DNA of 64,000 nt, from contig CM043942.1 of NCBI GenBank assembly GCA_014529385.2, forward strand, positions 49,424,274-49,488,273, read 5' to 3'. The stretch is from Adiantum capillus-veneris (Eukaryota; Streptophyta; Polypodiopsida; Polypodiales; Pteridaceae). Below, in pieces: positions 55,580 through 64,000 of this stretch (the first letter of the stretch is position 1; each line of letters begins with the position of its first letter). The translations under genes and the position numbers were made by a program. A model generated the notes under the pieces. That model did no database searches. It had not been told where the DNA came from and saw only the letters and a program-made list of their open reading frames with translations.

Positions 55580-56550
55580 TCAAATTGTCTGCTGTTTGAA
55601 TCCGCATTCCGTATTATCAAACTCACTTCCGAAGGAGAGAATGCTAACAATTGCCTGAGACCATTTGGGAACCATTTCAATGTTGAAAAGATAAGCATCT
55701 GGTATGTCATCATCTACTCCTTCAGGAGCTTCCCCGTTGTGTATCCTTGAAAGATGATCCGCTCGTAGATGGGATTTACCCTTTTTGACCACCACTGTGA
55801 AGTCAAATTCTAGTAATATAATAAACCAGTGTACGATTCTCTCTGTATTGCAAGGTTTATTTACTAGGTACAAAAGAGCTTGATGATCTGTGAAGAACAA
55901 AAATTTGTTTGCAAGCAAATAATGCCGAAATTTCTTTACAGCATAAATCATTCCTAACCCTTCCCTCTCGATGGTTTTGTAGTTCTTTTCTGCACTGTTT
56001 AACTGTCGGCTCGCATAGAAAACTGGAAAATCCATTGTTTCGTCTCCAGGTTGAGCTAGAATACTTCCAATGGCATATGCTGAAGCATCAATGTGCACAT
56101 GGAATATCTTTTCCCAATCTGGTGCCTTTAGTACAGGTGCTGATATAAGGTTTTCTTTCAGCTTTTGGAATGAAGTTTCATACTTCTTGGTCCACTCAAA
56201 ATTGACTAGCAAATGATACAGAGGTTGTGCGATAACCGCATACATGTATATGAATCTTCGATAATATCCATAATGCCCCATGAAGGATTGCACTTGTTTC
56301 GCATTAGTAGGCCTGGGCAGGTCTACAATGACTTTGACTTTGTCTAGGTCTGTGGTTATGCCATTTCTTGAGACAATGTGTCCTAAGATTCATCCTTGCT
56401 TAACCATAAATACACACTTTTCCGGGTTAAGACAGATTCGATATGTCCTGCACTTTCCAAAGACCTTTTGCAAATGATCCATATGTTCCTCTCGCAGAAG
56501 AGAGTGTACACACAGGTCATCCATGTAAATTTCTATGAATATTCTTAGGT
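55580..56550 (-). pseudogene. Gy3 RT palm end and RNase H
   Basis: After a TAA near 56551, RT continues with IEIYMDDLCVHS, the intact YMDD active site, and LGHIVSRNGITTDLDKVK, with another stop near 56390. From 56293 the connection (QSFMGHYGYYRRFI) and RNase H follow: HVHIDASAYAIGSIL, EREGLGMIYAVKKFRHYL, FFTDHQALLYL, LRADHLSRI, with the usual acidic residues present. It is the classical gypsy RNase H; no archaeal-type RNase H follows it, unlike typical Tat elements. It shares one frame with RT and integrase. Confidence 0.85.
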
Positions 56551-56551
56551 A

Positions 56552-57361
56552 TTACTTGAATGCATGAGTCATTTTCCTTTGGAAAGTGTTTTGTGCATTA
56601 GTTAAACCAAATGGCATAACTCGATATGCATAAATCCCCCATTCTGTGGCAAACACTGTTTTGTGTTGATCCTCCCTTGCTATTGCCAGTTGGTTGTATC
56701 CTGAAAACCCATCCAGAAAGGAATAAGCCCGTTTCCCGGCCACTCGCTCAAGTACATGTTCTGTAATTGGCAAGGGATAATTATCCCTTATGGTTGCTGC
56801 ATTCACCTCCTTGAGATTTACACACACGCGCAGTTTTCCATTCTTTTTGGGAACTACCACAATTGGTGACACCCAATTTGTATGTTCGATCTCATAGATG
56901 AATTCAACTTCCATCAGTTTATCAATCTCTTCTTTGATTCGTTTAGCAAATGTGTCATTATATGTATAAGGACGTTGTTTGCTAGGTTTTGCATCCGATT
57001 TCAAAGGAATTGTATGTTGGCATATCAATCGATCAACTCCTTTGAGGTCTTTATAGGACCAAGCGAACACATCTTTATACTTCTTGAGAAGTTGTGTTAG
57101 TTGTGATTCCTCCTCAAGCTCTAAATCGTTAGCTAAATTGACCGGCTGAGGCTTTTCACCTGGTTTCGCGAGGTCTATCTTTTTTGCATTTTCAGGCCCA
57201 TCGTAAGATTCTTGGTTGGTTCTTTCCCTGATTGGTGGTGTCATGATGATTTTTCTGTCCTGGATAGTAAATTTTCGATAGTGTGATGGTACATTCATGT
57301 TCCCCTTTTCTGACTCCCCTTTACCATCACTATCTTCTTCCGTAGTCCATATCTCTCTCAA
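56552..57361 (-). pseudogene. Gy3 reverse transcriptase (fingers and palm)
   Basis: An open frame of 269 codons: linker (KIDLAKPGEKPQPVNLAND), KYKDVFAWSYKDLKGVD, QRPYTYNDTFAKRIKEEIDK, NWVSPIVVVPKKNGKLRVCV, DNYPLPITEHVLERVAGKR, FLDGFSGYNQLAIAREDQ, YRVMPFGLTNAQNTFQR. The SFLDGFSGYNQ form and DNYPLP recall Tat/Athila-type elements rather than chromoviruses such as Gy1. It ends at the stop before YMDD. It is one frame off the protease-linker piece to the right. Confidence 0.85.
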
Positions 57362-57510
57362 AGACCGTTTCAGTTCTTGGTATTTCTGTTTACGCTCCAG
57401 TTTGGTCCACTCTTGGTCCTTTGTTATTTCTTTTTTTGATTTTTCAGATTTTTGTGATTTTGTTTCGGTTTTAGCTTTTCGTACCTGTTTTATTTCCTCT
57501 CACGTTCGTT

Positions 57511-58245
57511 CTATTTGATTTTTGAGAATTTTCCTGATATTTGATCTTTTACACAATCCTCTGCTTTTACAAGCATCAAATAGTGAGTTTTACCTTTTAT
57601 CCTGGGCATCAGGTTCTCTCTCGCTTTGTTTCCTGCTCGTTTCTTCCTATAGCGTTCTTGGTGTCTAGGGTGTTGATTAGCGAAATCATAAAATTTGATA
57701 TTCTCGGATTCATTTCCACGCTCACTTGAGGTGTCTGAACACTTATTATCTGCGTCATCATTTACTTCCAATTGTTCAGAGGAGTTGTAAAACTCTTCTT
57801 GTTCCGGTGGTTCTACCATCTCCTTTTCTGGTACAACGCTTACCATGTAATAGGGTAACACATCATAGCCATCCTTATCGCAAAATTTTGTTGTTGGACT
57901 GTCGGTAATGGCATAGACATCCAATGTTGCCAGTATGTGTTCCCATTCTAGAGGTTCCAAGGCATCTTCAGGGAAAGGTTCTGGAATATACTCCTTGTCC
58001 TCAATTGCTCTTTCTAAGACGCATTCCTCTCTTCTTAAGCTTCCACAATGTGAAGCTCCGCACATCCATAGCTCTTTTGGTTGCCCTAACCATCCTAGTA
58101 GTTCTGATCCTGCTACTGTAGCTGAATCAAACTCTTCCACCAGTGTTTGGTTGACATCTTTGTAACTATGGTCTTTCAGGTGTATTTTAGTTGTCGTTTC
58201 ACTATGTCTGAGGTATATGTGGTCATAACCCCAATCTTGGACCAT
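57511..58245 (-). pseudogene. Gy3 protease-RT linker
   Basis: A 244-codon acidic spacer frame starting MVQDWGYDHIYLRHSETTTK. It is in the same frame as PR1, from which single stops near 58325 and 58250 separate it. The intervening sequence holds the second protease motif NNYDIILGRPF. It contains DEE/Glu-rich stretches (PEKEMVEPPEQEEFYN) and no catalytic motif. A frameshift near 57420-57510 links it to RT. Confidence 0.65.
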
Positions 58246-58341
58246 CTTCAGTTGTCACATGAATGGTCGTCCCAAGATGATATCATAATTGTTCTTTTTG
58301 TCGAAATCGACTATTGCAAATGTATGCTCATACTCGATTCC

Positions 58342-58716
58342 TCAAGAAGTGACAATCACTTTTTCTAAGAGTCCTAAAGGCTTCTCCATGAACCCATCTG
58401 CCAATTGCAGTTTCATTCTGGTAGCCCTCAAAGCTGGTTTTCCCCATTTTTTCCAGATTTCCTTGGTGGCGATTGCAACCCCCGCTCCACTGTCAAGAAT
58501 AGCCTTGGAAACTACTCCTTGGAATTCTACCGGTAGCGTGGTGTTTTCGTCTTCTCCCTTGCAATATTCTCCAACCTTATTCAATGGTACTGGTCTAGTG
58601 TTTAGTTGAGGCCTGTCCAACTCTCTGATCCCTTCTTGTAGCTTCAAGGTGGGGTCTTTCACTCCAAATTTTTCTAGGCATTTTCCGACTGTGGTCCACA
58701 TGTTTGGCCTTAACAC
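58342..58716 (-). pseudogene. Gy3 first protease (PR1)
   Basis: A 124-codon frame with KAILDSGAGVAIATKEIW (catalytic Asp75-Ser-Gly) and LQLADGFMEKPLGLLEKVIV; the later IILG motif lies just beyond a stop. This is the usual protease position for a gypsy element. No Gag is seen to its right, so gag and the 5' LTR of Gy3 are missing or replaced. Confidence 0.75.
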
Positions 58717-60011
58717 TAGGTTGGTAATGGGACACTTTTATGTCCTGGGACACTTTTATGTCCTGTTAAGTGACCATTTTCCTTGAATTATGTCAAGAGT
58801 TTCAAAATAAATTTTGAGGTTCTATCTATCTAGAAAGTTGTCTTGTGAGCTGAAAAAAACTCGACATTTTTTTGGAATATCAATTCCATCTTTAACCTTG
58901 TCCTTGCACAACATTTCACAACCTAAACTGTGTGAAAAAACGGGTCCTGTTTTTGGCTTTTTTCAACTTTTTGCAACTATACCACTCTAGAATTCATTTT
59001 TGTGAGTTCTATAATGCTAGAGAACTATATTTAGTAGTCCTCCACATGTCTTGATGCTTCTAGGGAGAAATAAATATTAAAGTTGTAAGTTATGACCAAA
59101 TTACAAAAATTGACAAATCCTATTTTTTAGCCAATTTTAGCTCTTCTATGATTTTTTTGGTGGATTTCATGATATCCAAGTTCATTTTTGATTTTCTATG
59201 TCGCATATTGTAACATAAAGCTAATATTCCTTGAGTTTTGGGGCACCTAATACCCTATTTTGCATAGTACACAACGATGGTTGATTTTTTCAATTAAAAA
59301 AGAAAACAAAACATTCTAGTATATCAAGTATAGCTTTTTCAATATTGTTAGTTTCTTGTGACAACTACATGCATTTTGTAGGTAGTAACCATATCTAGTC
59401 ATAAAGATCAAATTTGGCTAGATATTGAATAGTTTCTATGGGATTCTACAACTCATAATGTTGAACCCAGTTTTTTCATGTTTGCTGTATTTAGCACTTC
59501 ATCTTTGTCCCCAAGATTCCCCTTGGTAAGAGATGTATTATTCTTTTGACATGCTCCATGGCTCCTTATGAATATAAAAGACAATAGAGTACTAAGAAAA
59601 CATGCATATATTATTTGTATTGAGCGTGGCTATAGAAACTTTGATGATAGGTTTGCAGAATGGTAAAAATTCAACTTTTTTGTACCTATTTATTTTGGCA
59701 AAACAAAAAATAGTGAGTGAGAAGCAATCATATGTTCTGATCACCAACCCATTGAAGTTAACTACGGAATTTATCTCAAGTCCTACAAAAATCCCTAAGA
59801 AATGATTGTTTTGATGAAAATGCATTGGGCCATCAACTTTGGAGGCTTGGTGTGACCAAAAGATGAGAAATTTTACAAGTTTCTTATTTTTTCCATGTGT
59901 AGTAGGCCTTGAACTATAACCTCATGAAAGGATTTTACAAAATGAATGGATCTACTATGGTTTTGGAGGTTTTTTTCAAAACCCTGAAAGGACACTTTTA
60001 TCTAATTCAAT
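58717..60011. other. Non-coding insert between Gy3 protease and G1f LTR
   Basis: AT-rich with no supported frame. It opens with two tandem 18-bp units GGGACACTTTTATGTCCT (58729-58746 and 58747-58764) and ends with a third partial copy, GGACACTTTTAT, at 59990-60001, next to the G1f LTR. It could be an unrelated insertion or leader DNA of Gy3. Confidence 0.45.
58729..58764. repeat. Two tandem 18-bp units, third copy at 59990
   Basis: GGGACACTTTTATGTCCT is repeated exactly twice, head to tail. Confidence 0.9.
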
Positions 60012-60499
60012 ATAATAATCAATAATAATCAATAATAATCAATATCTAATTCTCCTAAATGATTTTCTCATATTAAACTGATCATTTAATGTGGGGAAGT
60101 GCCAAGGGAGAAAAAGCTAGAATATTGGTTAAGTTAGCAGACCGGCCACAGTAGGGATCCAAAGGAGGGAAAATAGGGATCCAAAGGGGGGGCCATCTGC
60201 AAAAGAGCCATGTGAAACAATGGGCCAAAAAGACCCTAAGGTTCAGCCCATTAAGACTTCCAAAATGCTAAGGTTCCAAAATTCAAAGGTTGTGTCCAAA
60301 GGTCAACCCTAGGGAAAATTGGATGCTTAGTGTGTGCCCAAAAAGTCTTTCTACATCCCTACATGGGAGGGGGCGAGCCCCAAAGCTAGGGGATGAGAGA
60401 GAAAGCCACACACACACACACAGGCTCCCTTTACACAAAGGGAATGAGGGACACATGTCAGCTCCCTAGGCCAGATGCCCACAAGGTGTGCCCAATTCC

Positions 60500-60836
60500 T
60501 ATTGGAAGACCCTTGAAGTGGACCAATGAGAATTAAGCTAGAGTAAATCTAGTTTAATTAATTTAAAAACATTTAATAAAAGAAACCAATGAGAATTAAG
60601 TCTCCTAGAAGACTATTGGGCAGTCTCCCAAGGGGTCCAATGAGCATTCAGGAGCCCCATGGCTTGCCTGATTCCTATTGGCCAGGAGGCAAAGGGGTCC
60701 AATAAGAGTTTAGTTTAATTATTTAATTACCTAAAGCTCTCACAAAAGGGGAAAGGGGGACACATGTCTAAAGGCTATCACTTATGCTGCTTAATTCCTA
60801 TTGGCTTGACCTGGGGAGGTCCAATGAGGCAAAGGC
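60500..60836 (+). promoter_or_regulatory. Cluster of CCAAT/ATTGG motifs in G1f LTR
   Basis: Nine CCAAT pentamers in both orientations within about 330 bp, most inside CCAATGAG or CTATTGG phrases. CCAAT boxes are NF-Y sites in plants. The cluster is kept in the G1c and G1e LTRs. Confidence 0.45.
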
Positions 60837-61394
60837 CAGACTTATTTAGCAGCTAGGGCTCGCCCAAGAGAGAGGGGGGGCTGATTTTTGCTTGGCATTG
60901 ACACACACACTCTCACACTTGACCATGTGTGAAGGGAAAATACTCTATCTCCTCCCAAGCTTTAATGGAGAGCTCATCACCTACTCCAAGCTTGTGAGAT
61001 AGAAGCCTACATCAACACTCTCTTGGCATGTGGATGCAAATCCAACCAAGAGCCAAGCTTCAATGCATGCTCATCTTCTCTACCAAGCTAATTACTAAGC
61101 TAAGCTATGCTAATATGAGTGATTATGTGAGGACATGTACTTCTTTCTTGTAAGATACTTCTTTTTCCTCTCAATCTACTCTCATACCCTGCTAGCTCTC
61201 ACCATCTTCGAAGGTGTGTGAGGTCTTGGGTCTGAGAACGGGGATAATTCAAGTTGTGTTTGATTAAGTGTTTTGCTTGGTGTATGAAGCTTTCATCTTC
61301 ATTGCACTAGCTAGTCTTGAAGGAACACAAAGAATTGTATTGTACAATGTCTCTCTTGATGGGAGAAACTATAATACAAAGCCTTTTGGAGGGG

Positions 61395-61420
61395 GGACCG
61401 GCTCCATGCAAATCCGGTCC
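61395..61420 (+). promoter_or_regulatory. LTR hairpin GGACCGG/CCGGTCC, G1f
   Basis: A 7-base stem and 12-base loop (CTCCATGCAAAT), about 200 bp before the LTR end. Confidence 0.55.
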
Positions 61421-61617
61421 TCAACTGTTGTCAATAGCTTAATTGCTCTCTCTTTTGAAAGTATTGTCCATGCTATCTAACTAGGTGTTATGCTTTTTGT
61501 TGCTCTCTCCACCCAAGCACTCTTGTAATTCTCATTAGGAATCTATTCTAATGAAATGCCCACTATGTTCATGCTAATTTCCGCTACACATAAGATTTTA
61601 GGCCATTAAATGTTACA

Positions 61618-61630
61618 TTGGTATCAGAGC
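61618..61630 (+). promoter_or_regulatory. G1f primer-binding site, initiator tRNA-Met
   Basis: TTGGTATCAGAGC directly after the LTR, perfect. Confidence 0.9.
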
Positions 61631-62034
61631 TCGAGGTTTCTCTTTTCTTGCTCAAGAAGGGAGGTCCTCAAGCTAGCTACAAATGGTTGGTATTATTAAT
61701 TGCCTGTGAGTAAGTAGAATAGGGATTTTTCAGCCTTGCAGTGCGCCTGCCTTTGTGCAGTTAACGGGGCATCACCGTCGAGAGCTATGGTCTTAATAGT
61801 GGATTCCTACGGGGCTTGCCTACGGCTTAACCACTATTGAGCTATTAGAAGCTTGACAGGAGCCGGTGCTGTTTTGGTGTCGAAAGACCCTCTCTTCTAT
61901 TCCTTGCAATTAATGGTATTCGAGCCGCGGGTACAGTAGCTTGAGTGCTTTTTCTAAAGGGGTAAAGAGGAGTAGCAACTAGGGCTTGAAGTGCCAAAGT
62001 ACACCTAAAAAGTTTACACCTAAAAGTTGTTAGA
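61631..62034 (+). other. Leader of G1f
   Basis: A 404-bp untranslated leader between PBS and gag with the conserved hairpin at 61793-61840. Confidence 0.8.
61793..61840 (+). promoter_or_regulatory. Conserved leader hairpin, G1f
   Basis: Arms UUAAUAGUGG and CCACUAUUGA with a 28-nt interior, 162 nt after the PBS. Confidence 0.55.
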
Positions 62035-63640
62035 ATGGCTGACAATAGTAAAGAGAGTGAAATTAATGTTGATAACTTTGATTTTGCTCATGAGCAAGCT
62101 ACTAATGATGCTTCAATGCTTGTTAACTATCTTGTTTCTAGGCTTCAACAAGCCATGGGCAATCCATCTCTCCAAAGTGAAGTGCAACGGCAACTCTGTG
62201 CTCACGGGATTCTCCAAGTTCATCACCATGACGAGAGAACACTTAGGAAGCCTCCTTGTGAGACTACCAAAAGAGGTCTCTCTCCGATTCGGGAAGAAGA
62301 AGAGAATCCATATGAAGGGCTCAAGAACTTACTTCTTGATGATGCATCTCCTTCCCAAAGGAGAACTCAAGAGCCTCCACCGAAGGAACGAGAAAGAAGC
62401 GAGTCTCCCGCCACCTCGGCGGAGATGGCTCCACGAAGACGGCGGGCTAAACGCTCTCCATCACCACCAAAGCGGAGAAGACCATTACACTCTTCTCCAC
62501 GCCATAATTCAAAGAGGGATGATAAAAAGCAAGAGAAGAAAAAGGCGAGAAAGAGGACACCCTCTTCTCCATCTTCTTCATCCTCTTCCTCTTATGAAAT
62601 CTATGGTGAAGATGACAAAGATCAAGACAAGAAAAAGGCGAGAAAGAGGTCACCCTCTTCTCCACCTTCTTCAAATTCTTCATCTTCTGAAGAAAGTGAT
62701 GGTGCAACTTTTGAACCATCAAAAAGAAGAGGCCATAGGAAATCCTATGCCGCATGGAAGAGGTCGTCCAAGCTGAAGAAATTCAAAGAGGGAGGGAAGA
62801 GCATCTCTTTCCTTACCTATGATGGCACCTTCGGTGCTACAGACAAAGTTTTGGCCTTTATCCAGCAATTCGATGCGGCGTTTGGAGATGAGGGCTTCAC
62901 GGAGTCCTCTAAGCTACGCCATGTAGCTATGCACTTTCAAAAGTCCGCTAGACAATGGTGGTCTAGCCTACGAGCCAACGATGAAGCTCCACGAACATGG
63001 AAGGCTTTAAGAGCTTCCATTATGAAGCAGTTTTTGGCCACCGATGCCAAAGACAAAGTACTCACCGAATGGCGAAGCTTAAAGCTCTCTCCCAATGAAT
63101 CCATCCACAAATATGTAGACAAGTTTTGGGACCTACAACTCAAAGCCACTGTCTTCAAAAAGTTGGATTTTGGAGAGCAAAAGCAACAATTTTGTGCGGG
63201 CTTAACCGAAGAAATGGCGGAGTATGTCAACTCCCAAAGGCCACGTACCATATCGGCGGTAATACACCATACTATGGTGGCCTCGCGAATCAATTTCCAA
63301 ACGGGGGGTAAAAGAAATAATAAGCCCCCGGAAAACAAGGGTTCCAATGAGCCTAAGGGGAAGGACAATGTCCAAAAGTCTCCTAAGGGCAATTCCAACA
63401 AAGCTTAAGAGAAGGGAGTTTACAAAGGAAAGAATAAACTCTCTCCTGAAGAGCTTGAGCGTTATCGTAAAGATAACCAGTGTTTCAAGTGCGGCGAACA
63501 AGGGCATGCGTACCGCGCTTGTCCCCAAAAGAACAACCGCCAAGATCCTCCTAGAGCTTCTTTGGTTGAAATCCAAGAGGAGGAGATTCACCAAACTCAC
63601 CACAAAGGATCTCCTCTATGCCATGCTTGGGGAAAGGTAA
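62035..63640 (+). pseudogene. Gag of Gy1 copy G1f, one premature stop
   Basis: ATG at 62035 (MADNSKESEINVDNFDFAHE) opens 457 codons, the best-preserved Gag here. Order: helical N-terminus (LVNYLVSRLQQAMG); linker (RGLSPIREEEENPYE); Arg/Ser-rich domain with two KKKARKRxPSSP units; basic AAWKRSSKLKKFKEG; capsid (VLAFIQQFDAAFGDEG, KSARQWWSSLRAN, IHKYVDKFWDLQLK, EEMAEYVNSQRP). A single base change gives TAA at 63406 in SNKAKEKG. Beyond it, in the same frame, are YKGKNKLSPEELERYR-like sequence and the intact knuckle CFKCGEQGHAYRAC (63481-63522). Only this stop separates it from a normal Gag. Confidence 0.92.
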
Positions 63641-64000
63641 GAGAACATGATGCTTTTATTCTCTTTGACCGTGGTTCTACTGACAATTTCATATCTATGG
63701 AGTTAGCCACCAAGCTAGGCATACAATCCTACGAGATGGGAGATATCCTATCCGCAGACAGTGCCGTCAAGGGGCAAGAAGCTTCAATCACTCCCTTAAT
63801 CGGGAAATTGAGGCTTCATGTCCAAGGCTATGTGGACAAAGAGGACTTCTTTATCGCTCCTCTCAAGCATGAGGATGTAATCCTAGGGGCACCATGGTTT
63901 GACCGCCTGGCTGCCCATGTTAAATTTCCTGAAAGGAGAATCTCCTTTAAGTTCAGGGAAAAGGACATGTATATAGATGCTAAGGAGATGGGTAACACCA
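63641..64000 (+). pseudogene. Start of G1f protease, cut by window end
   Basis: It reads HDAFILFDRGSTDNFISMEL, then TPLIGKLRLHVQGYVDKEDF and EDVILGAPWFDRL, ending in the linker at the window edge. In the active-site loop the residue after Asp is Arg and His is Asp (STDNF), unlike G1d. RT and the rest lie beyond the window. Confidence 0.88.

Larger units (their letters stand above)
60012..61617 (+). mobile_element. 5' LTR of Gy1 copy G1f, first bases replaced
   Basis: It matches the G1e LTR from ATAATAATC onward to AAATGTTACA at 61617, about 1.6 kb. The terminal TGTC is missing, and AATAATAATC is repeated three times at the start (60011-60040). The LTR hairpin is at 61395-61420, and nine CCAAT/ATTGG motifs lie between 60505 and 60835. 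Confidence 0.9.

Noticed and set aside
59602-59805. 67-codon plus frame
   Set aside because: Isolated in AT-rich DNA with no family features.
61268-61480. 70-codon frame repeated in Gy1 LTRs (also 40155-40367 and 47463-47675 on the other strand)
   Set aside because: It recurs only because the LTR is copied. No domain or start context, and the copies differ by only a few bases, so codon-level conservation cannot be inferred.
62937-63401. Antisense frame across gag, repeated in other copies
   Set aside because: Mirror of the conserved capsid coding sequence; no independent coding signal.

Overview
Nuclear DNA of a land plant with a large, repeat-rich genome. The evidence is several Ty3/gypsy chromovirus copies, a Ty1/copia element with a plant-type Gag, primer-binding sites matching the 3' end of plant initiator tRNA-Met, and a pentatricopeptide-repeat (PPR) pseudogene. 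I cannot fix the lineage; a fern, gymnosperm or lycophyte would fit the density of nested elements. I see no clearly intact host gene, tRNA, rRNA or CRISPR array. Nearly every coding stretch belongs to a mobile element and almost all are broken.

Layout. 1-2 kb: unassigned DNA with one short broken frame. 2.1-4.4 kb (-): decayed DDE-type transposase-like gene. 5.4-8.8 kb (+): 3' half of a Ty3/gypsy element of the main family (called Gy1; copy G1a), its LTR cut by a Ty1/copia element Co1 (8.8-11.0 kb). 11.5-12.8 kb (-): fragment of another gypsy (Gy4). 12.8-17.3 kb (-): Gy1 copy G1b, with a foreign archaeal-type RNase H piece fused to its RT. 18.2-22.4 kb: two copies of a dispersed repeat R1 carrying palindromes, the first fused to a PPR pseudogene. 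23.0-28.8 kb (+): Gy1 copy G1c, interrupted at 28.84 kb by a third gypsy, Gy2 (LTR, PBS, gag; 28.8-32.6 kb). 33.1-35.2 kb and 48.9-50.0 kb (-): two halves of one long accessory ORF of element Gy3, split by a block of Gy1 copies. That block is G1d (+, 35.6-40.1 kb) facing G1e (-, 40.1-48.9 kb), which together make an inverted repeat with arms of about 4.5 kb. 50-58.7 kb (-): Gy3 leader with spaced palindromes and its polyprotein. 60.0-64.0 kb (+): Gy1 copy G1f, running off the window.

Gy1 order is LTR, tRNA-Met PBS, leader with a conserved hairpin, Gag with an Arg/Ser-rich N-terminal region and a CCHC knuckle, protease, RT, RNase H, H2C2 plus DDE integrase, chromodomain, polypurine tract, LTR. 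Gy3 is the most unusual object. Its polyprotein runs PR1, RT, RNase H, two tandem integrase zinc modules, integrase core and C-terminal domain, then a second retropepsin-like domain and a basic Trp-motif repeat. RT through the Trp repeats stay in one reading frame despite a few stops. It also has a separate long coiled-coil accessory ORF.
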